Shown here one piece after another: positions 8,408 to 14,600 of a stretch of 14,600 nucleotides of DNA. Source of the stretch: Tannerellaceae bacterium (lineage in GTDB: Bacteria > Bacteroidota > Bacteroidia > Bacteroidales > Tannerellaceae); NCBI GenBank assembly GCA_020860805.1, contig JAJBTP010000281.1, positions 1 through 14,600 on the forward strand. Reading direction: 5' to 3'. The translations under genes were made by a program, and so were the position numbers. Each line of letters begins with the position of its first letter. Positions within the stretch are counted from its first letter, which is position 1. Under the pieces are notes generated by a model, which saw only the letters and a list, made by a program, of their open reading frames with translations, made no database searches and was not told the origin of the DNA.

Positions 8408-8947
8408 ATGTATGCGCTAAATAATGACCTGCTAATCCAGGATATTCGTGAGGGAAAAGTCCAGGCTTTTGAATGGGTTTTCCGGGAATTTTATCCGGTA
8501 TTATGTGTAGAAGCCAGGGGATACATCTCTGAAAAAGAACTGATTGAAGAACTGGTTGGAGATGTTCTCTGCTGGCTTTGGTTACACCGGAAAGAAATTG
8601 ATATACAAATCTCTCTCCGGGCCTATCTTATTAAAGCTACTCATAATGCCTGCCTGCGATGTCTCAGGCAAAAAACACCGGAAATCATTGAACTCAATGA
8701 CTCACATCAAATCAGTACTTTATACGGATTTGGTGAATCACCCTTAGAGTATATAATCAGTAAAGAACTTTCCGACCAGATTAATCAGGCCGTGGAAGAA
8801 TTACCCCCGCAATACAAACAAGTATTTATATATAGTCGTTATAATGAACTCACTTATCAGCAAATAGCTGAGAAAATGAATATTTCGGTCAACGCAGTTA
8901 AATTATATATGAAAAAAGCGCTTGCCCGCTTACGCAGCAAATTATAA
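8408..8947 (+). CDS. ECF-type RNA polymerase sigma factor (sigma-70 family)
   Basis: The 179-residue protein has the two-domain ECF layout. Region 2 lies at about residues 8-88, with the core-binding and -10-recognition helices (FEWVFREFYPVL, LRAYLIKATHNACLRCLR). Region 4 lies at about 122-178, with ELPPQYKQVFIYSRY, the helix-turn-helix YQQIAEKMNISVNAVKLYM and the end KKALARLRSKL. It fits the Bacteroidales ECF family that works with FecR-type anti-sigma factors and STN-bearing SusC receptors. It starts 13 nt after the FGE-like frame and is preceded by an A/G-rich stretch (AGAGAAAAGAAAAA), so it is probably co-transcribed with the receptor operon and may activate it. The usual order in this group is sigma, anti-sigma, susC, susD; here the sigma gene is last and no anti-sigma gene is in the window. 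Confidence 0.93.
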   Translation: MYALNNDLLIQDIREGKVQAFEWVFREFYPVLCVEARGYISEKELIEELVGDVLCWLWLHRKEIDIQISLRAYLIKATHNACLRCLRQKTPEIIELNDSHQISTLYGFGESPLEYIISKELSDQINQAVEELPPQYKQVFIYSRYNELTYQQIAEKMNISVNAVKLYMKKALARLRSKL

Positions 8948-8969
8948 TACTAATTGCTCAGAGTATTAT
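8944..8969. terminator. Short inverted repeat between convergent genes, possible bidirectional terminator
   Basis: ATAATACT (8944-8951) and AGTATTAT (8962-8969) form a perfect 8-bp stem with a 10-nt loop. It overlaps the sigma-factor stop codon and ends at the last base of the convergent VirE-like gene. It is AT-rich and has no long T tract, so termination is plausible from its position rather than shown. Confidence 0.4.
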
Positions 8970-11012
8970 CAATCCCACTTGACCTGTTTTACCAGATACC
9001 CACTCCCCTTCCGGGTACGATGAGGCTGGATGTTTAGTTTTCGCAAACTTTTCCCCAGATGCAGCCGGGTCTTTTGATTGACTTCAAATGCGGCACGCGA
9101 CAGTTTTTTAAAACGCATCAGTATCTCCGTGCAGGTCAGTACTTCATGAGGTTCTTCCAAAGTGGCCCCTGCAAAATAGAGTTGAAACACCTCTTCTACC
9201 AGGGGGTATCTGTTGATACAGTTCATTTCCTTCCATAATCTCTGCCTCCTCCGTATGGGTAAACCAATATTGTTCCTGTCGTTTAATAGCCTCTTTGGCC
9301 TGCGCATACAACTGCCGGTAATCCGGAAAAGAATCAAAATCAAAATCGGCAGTCAGTTCCAGACAAATATACCGGCGGCTACCGGTAGGGTCTGAAAGTA
9401 AATCAAAACTATTACAGGTAGCAATAAAAGAGGCTATTCTCGGTTTTCGTATATCCGCACCGGTAGTCGAATCCTTCTCAAAAGTTTCTGTTTTCTGTAA
9501 GATATGTTTCAACTAGGCATGATCCGATGAGCGGATGGAGTCAAACTCATCCAGATTAATTAAGGCAAAACGGCTCAGGCACCAATCCACTTCTTTCTTT
9601 TTCCGTATATCCAATTGTTCCTTATAATAATCACGTAACTCCGGCGGCAACAACATTTTACAGAAAGTAGATTTATGATAACCCTGCTTACCTATCAGGA
9701 TAGGAACCGTACTGTTGGCATGTAATTCGTCTGTCTTTACCCATTGGGCTACCAGATAAACAAACCATTTATAAAACTGTTCCTCCCAACCTTCCCGGTC
9801 GGTATGAATCCGGCGGGCCAGTGCACGGATATGGTCTTTTCCATCCCATTCCGGCAGATTGTATAAATAATCTTCCAGCGGATGAAAAACCGGAATCCGG
9901 TTGGATTGCAGATAACGCTTTACATCCCTGTCCCATACAAATAATCCTTCGTCGTGGGCATCCACACAAATCCCATTCAACTCCCGGCGGCCTACCGGAA
10001 CATAGGCAAAATAGAAAGATCTGTATTTATGATATTCGACACATTCTTTCAATACATTGTAGCGGAAGCTATACCTTCGTTTCATAAATTCAAGAAACCG
10101 CAAATGCTGAACACGCTTTAAGTCCAGAACAGGCTCCTGTGGTTCCTTCTTTGTTTCTTTCCATTCCCGGTACGTATTCCGGACCGTCAAACGGCTCTCT
10201 ATTTCCTGTTCAAAAAAGAAAGGCAGAATCAAAGTACATTTCAGCATATCCTCCTCCGGTACTCCGGCTGCACAACACTTTTCAGCCAGACGTACCAAAT
10301 AAGTCCGGGTATTCTCTTTATATAGACCGGGATATTCATCCAATACTTTCTCCCGGCACTCTTCATAAAGCAACCAGATAACCCGGCTCCGGTCATATCC
10401 CGGTAACAGACGTTGGATAGGGTTTTTCTCTTTCTGCAAAATATCTTTAAATGTGGGTTCAGCCGGAAAAGTTAAAGGTTGTTCCATTTTGATTGGAATC
10501 GCATCCGCATTATACCACATACCGGAATCAAAAGCTATATCCAGGCAGGTATCCAAATCCGGTTTCTTCTCTTCAATGTAACAATTGAATAAAGTACTCA
10601 AATACTGCACCGCCCGCCGCGAAGCATGGGCATGAAACAATTCCGCACTGTCCCTGTTCTCCGGCAGACTGCCATCCGGCAACGTAAAAGCAAACACCAC
10701 ATACAGGCTTGTTCCGGAAAGTGAAACAAAGGAAAGAAGGGTTTGTAAAGAATGAGAAGCCACTTCCCGCAAGCGAATGGCCTCTTTCCGTCCGGATAAA
10801 TAAGACGCCTCAACCACCACCAATCCGGTATACGTTTCCCATTCTCTCTTACCGTGTCCTTTTTTGTATAAAGAAGAAAAAGCAATCCCTGATGGTTTGA
10901 GTCTCTGGCTCGTGTCAACACCGGTTTTAATCATTTCAAGAATATCATCAAGAGATACTTTCCGGAAATATCTGTTCTTTCCGGAAAAAAGAGTAACAAA
11001 ATAGCTCTGCAT
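8969..11012 (-). pseudogene. VirE/BT4734-like primase-helicase-type protein, broken by an amber codon and a frameshift
   Basis: Reading from 11012, 499 intact residues cover the BT4734-like VirE N-terminal domain (about 1-200), a linker, and a P-loop helicase-like region with GKQGYHKST (441-449, Walker A) and FALINLDEF (482-490, Walker B). A TAG at 9513-9515 then stops the frame. The same frame continues with LKHILQKTETFEK, PRIASFIATCNSFDLL and DPTGSRRYICLE to about 9206, all typical of the family. At a run of five C on the coding strand (G 9202-9206 on plus) the homologous frame changes: skipping one base gives QQIPLVEEVFQLYFAG and a normal C-terminus ending LVKQVKWD at 8969. The repaired length is about 680 residues, which fits the family. 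The TAG is one change from CAG (Gln). Homologs often sit beside HU-like genes in Bacteroidales. Their cellular role is poorly known; a primase or mobile-element origin is inferred. Confidence 0.88.
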
Positions 11013-11016
11013 AGTT

Positions 11017-11418
11017 TCAGATTTTCTTTTTATCTACCACTTTCTCAAACAGTACATCCCTCAATTTATTCTTCATTCCGGCAGCCGGACGAAAAGAGAC
11101 ACTTTTCACTTTAATTGTCCCGGGAGGAACATAGTCTGTATTGTCTAACTCTTTAGCCATCCGTGCTGTAACCCCAAACGTGCCTATTCCATCCAGGGTT
11201 ACTGTATGACCATTTGCCAGATATTTGGTAATCAGATGGGCGAGATTGTCAATAACGCCCTGCACATCAGCGGGAGTAAAACTTGACATCACATTAATCT
11301 CTTCTTTCAGAATCTCCGTATCAATATTCGTTCGTGGCTTGGGGATTGCCAGATAACGGGGTTTGGTATTGTGGGTAATATTATCATTTACCCGTACAAG
11401 TTTGTAAGGAATTCCCAT
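11017..11418 (-). CDS. HU-family (histone-like) DNA-binding protein
   Basis: The 133-residue product matches the Bacteroidales long HU-like group. A variable N-terminus (MGIPYKLVRVNDN) is followed by KPRTNIDTEILKEEI, the HU helical part SSFTPADVQGVIDNLAHLI and the core motif GHTVTLDGIGTFGVTA (70-85). It ends with the VKSVSFRPAAGMKNKLRD stretch and a lysine-rich tail. These proteins bind and bend DNA non-specifically. The ATG at 11418 gives the expected N-terminus. The stop lies 4 nt before the VirE-like start, so the two are almost certainly co-transcribed. Its upstream region carries the 23-bp repeat array, about 80-170 bp before the start codon, which could be its control region or its target. 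Confidence 0.9.
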   Translation of the reverse strand: MGIPYKLVRVNDNITHNTKPRYLAIPKPRTNIDTEILKEEINVMSSFTPADVQGVIDNLAHLITKYLANGHTVTLDGIGTFGVTARMAKELDNTDYVPPGTIKVKSVSFRPAAGMKNKLRDVLFEKVVDKKKI

Positions 11419-11496
11419 AATAAAAGTGTTTAGAATTAACGTTTAAAATACAAAGAACCAATGGATAAAGTAGCCGTATCCGCTTATTAAAATATT

Positions 11497-11588
11497 CTTG
11501 AGTGTACACCAAACTGTCTCTATAGTGTACGCCTAAAAACCTGGATAGTGTACACTCAAATACATAGATAGTGTACACTATAGCAGAC
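11497..11588. repeat. Four iteron-like direct repeats, exact 23-bp period, GTGTACAC core
   Basis: GTGTAC begins at 11502, 11525, 11548 and 11571, three intervals of exactly 23 bp. Units 2-4 share ATAGTGTAC, and units 1, 3 and 4 have the full palindrome GTGTACAC, while unit 2 has GTGTACGC. A partly conserved A-rich stretch follows the core in units 1-3. The spacing is close to two helical turns, so proteins bound at each core would lie on nearly the same face of the DNA. This arrangement is typical of replication iterons or repressor/activator operator arrays. Which protein binds is unknown. Confidence 0.85.
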
Positions 11589-11697
11589 CTTTATGCACGG
11601 ATTAAATATACTGATTCTGCGGCAAATAAACAAAATATAAGAGACATTTTTTACTTTCCTGCAAAACCTTTAAGTCTTTGCGTGTAGGTTGCCGGAA

Positions 11698-11730
11698 TGT
11701 GTGTATGTTCTATTTTTAATCATACACGCA
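11698..11730. repeat. Inverted repeat, 10-bp stem, 13-nt AT-rich loop
   Basis: TGTGTGTATG (11698-11707) pairs with CATACACGCA (11721-11730) with one wobble position, leaving an AT-rich 13-nt loop. No T tract follows on either strand, so a standard terminator is unlikely. It may be a binding site or a structured element between the macrodomain and HU genes. Confidence 0.5.
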
Positions 11731-11753
11731 TTAATAAACTATTATACAATATG

Positions 11754-11762
11754 TTATCCACA
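11754..11762 (+). other. Perfect DnaA-box sequence TTATCCACA
   Basis: The nonamer equals the strong E. coli-type DnaA box. A single perfect 9-mer can arise by chance, but here it sits in an AT-rich non-coding region next to repeat arrays, with a one-mismatch copy (TTATGCACG) at 11591-11599. Its function as a DnaA site is inferred. Confidence 0.5.
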
Positions 11763-11786
11763 AGCGTGTAGGTTGTGTAGGTTTTT

Positions 11787-12320
11787 TTATTTTTTTTCAA
11801 TAGAGAGGAGATGCTGATACAATTGATAGTTTTCCTCATCAAAACAAACAAAAAAGACTTCCCGGATGGTTTTATTTTCCTGCTCTATATACTGCTGCAC
11901 AGTCCGGACAGCAATTTCTGCAGCTTCTTTTTTGGGAAAACGATAGACTCCTGTACTGATATTGGGAAAAGCAATGGTTTCTACCTGTAGTTCATTCGCA
12001 AGTTTCAGACAGTTCCGGTAACTGGTTGCTAATAATTCTCTTTCCTTTGTAGTACCACCATTCCACACTGGTCCTACGGTATGGATTACATACCGGGCAT
12101 AGAGGTTACCGGCTGTTGTGTATACCGCTTCACCGGTTTTACAACACCCCTGCCGGTTACGGATAATACGGCATTCTTCCAGAATCCGGGGACCGCCTTT
12201 CCGGTGAATAGCTCCGTCTACACCACCACCTCCCAACAGCGAACTATTGGCCGCATTCACAATAGCATCCACCTGCATTTGGGTGATATCTTCTTTTAAA
12301 ACAGTAATTTTTGCTATCAT
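11787..12320 (-). CDS. ymdB: YmdB-type macrodomain protein (O-acetyl-ADP-ribose deacetylase family)
   Basis: This is a single-domain macro protein of 177 residues, the same length as E. coli YmdB as I recall it. It carries the ADP-ribose-binding signatures in order: DIT (11-13), VNAANSSLLGGGGVDGAIH (21-39), HTVGPVW (80-86) and FPNISTGVYRFP (118-129). Asn25 and Asp35, which correspond to the residues implicated in YmdB catalysis, are both present. The family removes O-acetyl groups from O-acetyl-ADP-ribose and can hydrolyse mono-ADP-ribose from proteins in the cytoplasm; YmdB also modulates RNase III in E. coli. The gene is intact, ends just before an A-rich tract on its coding strand, and is divergent from the DUF3575 gene. 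It has no evident functional link to its neighbours. Confidence 0.93.
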   Translation of the reverse strand: MIAKITVLKEDITQMQVDAIVNAANSSLLGGGGVDGAIHRKGGPRILEECRIIRNRQGCCKTGEAVYTTAGNLYARYVIHTVGPVWNGGTTKERELLATSYRNCLKLANELQVETIAFPNISTGVYRFPKKEAAEIAVRTVQQYIEQENKTIREVFFVCFDEENYQLYQHLLSIEKK

Positions 12321-12438
12321 TTTATAAAATATTTCATTTTTATTTTCTTTCTTTGTCCTCTTTAAGACGCTATAAAGATAACAAACCTGACTGAAGATTA
12401 GTCGATATAAAAATTACTTACATAACTCTGTATTGATT

Positions 12439-13112
12439 ATGGAATACACTAATAACAAAGAAGAAGACAAGAAACGAACCCTACGACTTGCCTCGCAACC
12501 GACCGGAAAAAGCCAGAGAAAAAGCTGTTTTTCCAGAACTGTCTTACTTATCGTTTGTTTGATGGGATTTTTGACAAATGCTTACACACAGGAAAAAGGT
12601 CTGTTACCAGAAACTCCCAACTTTGCTATTAAACAAACGTCCTGTATGATGCGACTGCCACGTTTAATCTTGGTATTGAACAAAAACTAAACCGTAAATG
12701 GACACTGGACATAAGTGCCAGCTACAATCCCTGGACTTTTCATGATAACAAGAAATGGAAACATATTCTGGTACAACCCGAAGCCCGTTACTGGTTATGT
12801 GAATCATTCAATGGAACATTCGTCGGATTCCATGCACATTGGGCTAAATACAATGTAGGTAGCATCGGGTTCTCAGACTATATGAAAGAGCATCGTTTTC
12901 AGGGTTGGCTCGTAGGAGCCGGTGTTTCTATCGGTCATCAATGGATGCTTTCCAACCGTTTCTCTCTGGAAGCTTCTATAGGAGTAGGATATGCGTATAT
13001 GGATTATGATACTTATCCATGCGATAAATGTGGAACCAGAATAAGTGAAGATACAAAACACTATTTCGGACCTACCAAAGCATCTTTATCTCTTATTTAT
13101 ATCATTAAATAA
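12439..13112 (+). pseudogene. DUF3575 outer-membrane protein gene, frameshifted
   Basis: The first frame (ATG 12439, stop 12688-12690) encodes a charged N-terminus, a hydrophobic export segment (about residues 35-50, TVLLIVCLMGFLTNAYTQ) and NFAIK. It then loses homology. The -1 frame resumes at 12633 with TNVLYDATATFNLGIEQKLN and continues without a stop through WTLDISASYNPWTF, VQPEARYWLCESFNGTFVG, FQGWLVGAGVSIGHQWML and the end HYFGPTKASLSLIYIIK. This is a complete DUF3575 domain, an outer-membrane beta-barrel-like family. One extra A at AAA 12631-12633 would restore about 224 residues. The N-terminus before the hydrophobic segment is unusually long, so the true start may be a later codon. 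The DUF3868 gene starts 14 nt downstream, a pairing often found at the head of Bacteroidales fimbrial loci. Confidence 0.88.
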
Positions 13113-13126
13113 AAAAGGATTGAATC

Positions 13127-14476
13127 ATGAAATATATCTATACCCTGTTAGCTGTTTGTTGTTTAACAGTTGCAACAGCCCAGAATCATACCATTTCGCC
13201 GGTGGATTACCGGAATGTTGTTCTCAAAGAAGTCGGTGACTCTTTACAGATGTCTTTCGATATTGTTATACCGGCGCTGGTCGTTAAAAGCCGGCAAAGC
13301 CTGGTGATTGTTCCCGAGTTAAAAAGTAATGACGGGAACAGTTATACATACGGATATGTACAGCTGGACGGAAAAAACAGATATAAAACACTCAACCGTA
13401 CTGCTGCTTTAAAAAAGCTGGCTGTTGACGTGGAAATGCCTTACATTGCGGAAACAGTTTGCGGATGTGAAGAAATAGTTATCCACTATGCAAAAGCCAT
13501 TCCGTATAAATCCTGGATGGACGAAGGATTCCTGACCCGTACGGAACGGATTATCGGTTGTGCCAGAAATTCTGCGACTCACGCCTATAATTTTGGCGTA
13601 AACGTAGAAATCGGATACCGTCCGCCGGCAATCCCACCGGTAGCCTATATTGCCCCTAAACCCATCGTTAAAGAACGGAATGAAGAAGGAAAAGCCTATC
13701 TGGATTTCCAGAAAGGACAACATACTATTGACCCGACTTTCAGAAGAAATCCACAGGAGCTAATGCGTATTATGGATATCATTCATAAAACAACCAAAGA
13801 CGGAGACGTAACGTTGCATGATGTATCTATCGTAGGATACGCTTCACCGGATGGGAATGCTGATTTCAATGAAAAACTGGCCGGTCGCCGTGCCACTTCA
13901 TTCATGGAATATGTACAGAAAATGTCAGGTATTCCGGCAGCTACATTCAAAGTTCGCCCACAGGGTGAAGACTGGGCAGGCTTACGTGAATTTGTAGAAG
14001 AGATGGAATTGAACCAGAAAGAGAAAGTACTGGCAATTATAGATAACGATGCTGCCCTTGACCGCAAAGAACAACAGTTAAAAGCACTGGGAGCCCCTTA
14101 TCATAAACTATTGGCAGATATATTCCCGGCATTGCGTCGTGTAGAATATAATATACGCTATACAGTAAAAGACTATTCCATGACAGAAGCGCAAAAACTG
14201 TTGAACAGTGATCCTTCCAAATTGAATTCCTATGAACTGTATCTGTTAGTCAAACTTTACGAAGAAGGCTCCGGCGACTGGAATGAAATTATCAAACTGA
14301 CAGCCGAACTGTATCCGGATGAAGTAGAAGCCAACATCAATGCAGCTGCCGTTTATATTAATACCGGCGACTACGCAAAAGCAAAACAATGCCTGGATAA
14401 AGTTCGCCACCTGCCCGAAGCAGTACACAACCTCGGCATCTATGAAGAGATGGAACGACAGGGATTGATAAATTAA
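13127..14476 (+). CDS. DUF3868-type protein with OmpA-like domain and C-terminal TPR
   Basis: The 449-residue protein has a signal peptide (MKYIYTLLAVCCLTVATAQ). An N-terminal DUF3868-like beta region follows (about 20-165) with a CGCEE motif at 112-116. The region from about 188 to 345 resembles OmpA/MotB peptidoglycan-binding domains (YLDFQKGQHTIDP, VSIVGYASPDGNADFNEKLAGRRA). The end holds a TPR-like segment (VEANINAAAVYINTGDYAKAKQCL, 400-423). It is expected in the periplasm, probably tied to peptidoglycan or the outer membrane. In many Bacteroidales such genes follow DUF3575 and precede Mfa/Fim-type fimbrillin genes, suggesting a role in fimbrial assembly or anchoring. Here a terminator follows directly, so fimbrillins are not co-transcribed downstream. 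The gene is preceded by an A/G-rich stretch (AAAAAAGGA) 7 nt before the ATG. Confidence 0.88.
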   Translation: MKYIYTLLAVCCLTVATAQNHTISPVDYRNVVLKEVGDSLQMSFDIVIPALVVKSRQSLVIVPELKSNDGNSYTYGYVQLDGKNRYKTLNRTAALKKLAVDVEMPYIAETVCGCEEIVIHYAKAIPYKSWMDEGFLTRTERIIGCARNSATHAYNFGVNVEIGYRPPAIPPVAYIAPKPIVKERNEEGKAYLDFQKGQHTIDPTFRRNPQELMRIMDIIHKTTKDGDVTLHDVSIVGYASPDGNADFNEKLAGRRATSFMEYVQKMSGIPAATFKVRPQGEDWAGLREFVEEMELNQKEKVLAIIDNDAALDRKEQQLKALGAPYHKLLADIFPALRRVEYNIRYTVKDYSMTEAQKLLNSDPSKLNSYELYLLVKLYEEGSGDWNEIIKLTAELYPDEVEANINAAAVYINTGDYAKAKQCLDKVRHLPEAVHNLGIYEEMERQGLIN

Positions 14477-14500
14477 TAGAAGCATATATCATAATAAAAG

Positions 14501-14532
14501 CGAGGTTATTCATTGGGATAACCTCGTTTTTT
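14501..14532. terminator. Rho-independent terminator after the DUF3868 gene
   Basis: CGAGGTTAT (14501-14509) and ATAACCTCG (14518-14526) form a perfect 9-bp stem with an 8-nt loop, followed by six T (14527-14532). On the minus strand the stem is followed by CTTTTATTAT, so it can also serve the gene entering from the right. Confidence 0.92.
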
Positions 14533-14548
14533 GTTATTTCTCCAGATT

Positions 14549-14600
14549 TTATTCAGGACGGATTTCCATCGTTTTAAATTTAACGTATTCTATTTGGAGA
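14549..14600 (-). CDS. C-terminal fragment of a minus-strand gene, unidentified
   Basis: On the minus strand the frame is open from the window edge and ends at TAA (14549-14551), giving LQIEYVKFKTMEIRPE. Its stop lies just before the bidirectional terminator, where a convergent gene would end. The tail is loosely like the ends of DUF1080 (3-keto-disaccharide hydrolase-type) proteins, which often finish with LQ...V.FRNI.IRP, but 16 residues cannot settle this. Confidence 0.35.
   Translation of the reverse strand, partial: LQIEYVKFKTMEIRPE

Larger units (their letters stand above)
11682..11783. repeat. Three copies of GTGTAGGTT, two in tandem
   Basis: GTGTAGGTT occurs at 11682-11690, 11766-11774 and 11775-11783; the last two are head to tail. 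The first two lie within a longer identical 12-mer, GCGTGTAGGTTG (11680-11691 and 11764-11775). They lie just past the end of the macrodomain gene. The function is unknown; they could be protein-binding sites belonging to the same control or replication region as the 23-bp array. Confidence 0.65.
11419..11786. other. Gene-free 368-bp region with iteron-like repeats and a DnaA box
   Basis: No convincing gene lies between the HU gene and the end of the macrodomain gene. A 64-codon minus-strand frame at 11384-11578 simply reads through the repeats and the HU start and has no recognisable family. The region is AT-rich. It holds the four 23-bp-spaced repeats (11497-11588), a near DnaA box TTATGCACG (11591-11599), an inverted repeat (11698-11730), three GTGTAGGTT copies and a perfect DnaA-box sequence (11754-11762). 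I could not identify a clear Bacteroidales -33/-7 promoter (TTTG/TAnnTTTG) for the HU gene. Confidence 0.8.

Noticed and set aside
11384..11578. 64-codon minus-strand frame covering the repeat array and the HU start
   Set aside because: It runs through the non-coding repeats, overlaps the HU gene start in another frame and shows no family features; the regular repeats explain the region better.
11497..11588. CRISPR array
   Set aside because: The repeats are only about 9-10 bp conserved in 23-bp units, with no 28-36 bp repeat and spacer structure and no cas genes nearby.
12321..12438. Possible divergent promoters between the macrodomain and DUF3575 genes
   Set aside because: TTTG and TATCTTTA-like pieces occur, but I could not place a -33/-7 pair (TTTG, about 19-21 nt, TAnnTTTG) with correct spacing, so no promoter is annotated.
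13409..13723. Minus-strand 104-codon frame inside the DUF3868 gene
   Set aside because: It is antisense to a clear coding sequence with no independent support.
1..14600. tRNA, rRNA, transposase or integrase genes
   Set aside because: No tRNA-like cloverleaf, rRNA stretch, insertion-sequence termini or recombinase motifs were recognised on either strand.

Overview
The window looks like chromosomal DNA from a gut-type Bacteroidota, order Bacteroidales (Bacteroides/Parabacteroides-like). The evidence is a SusC/SusD pair, a Bacteroidales-type ECF sigma factor, a BT4734/VirE-like protein beside an HU-like protein, and a DUF3575/DUF3868 gene pair. The genus cannot be fixed from the sequence alone.

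Region 1 (1-8947, plus strand) is a polysaccharide-utilisation-type operon: a SusC-like TonB-dependent receptor with an N-terminal STN signalling domain (5' end outside the window), a SusD-like lipoprotein, an exported protein resembling the hydrazine synthase alpha subunit (HzsA) with a beta-propeller and two CXXCH heme motifs, an FGE/SUMF1-fold domain, and an ECF sigma factor as the last gene. The cytochrome and FGE-like frames are probably one protein of about 1161 residues, split here by a one-base slip in a run of A. A strong hairpin lies between susD and the cytochrome gene. No glycoside hydrolase, lyase or sulfatase is visible, so redox or heme-dependent chemistry is the distinctive feature of this locus. 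The substrate cannot be read from the sequence.

Region 2 (8969-12320, minus strand) holds, in transcription order, a YmdB-type macrodomain protein, a 368-bp gene-free region, an HU-family protein, and a VirE/BT4734-like primase-helicase-type gene broken by an amber codon and a frameshift. The gene-free region is structured: four direct repeats spaced exactly 23 bp apart around a GTGTACAC palindrome, three copies of GTGTAGGTT, an inverted repeat, and a perfect DnaA-box sequence TTATCCACA. It may be an operator array or a relic of a replication origin.

Region 3 (12439-14532, plus strand) holds a frameshifted DUF3575 outer-membrane protein gene and an intact DUF3868/OmpA-like/TPR protein gene. 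This pair often heads Bacteroidales fimbrial (Mfa/Fim) loci, but here it is closed by a strong terminator. The last 52 bases carry the C-terminal end of a minus-strand reading frame.

Four genes or gene pairs carry single-base frame changes at homopolymers: three appear to lack one A and one has an extra G/C. Draft-assembly error is therefore a live explanation. The amber codon in the VirE-like gene is a separate kind of lesion.
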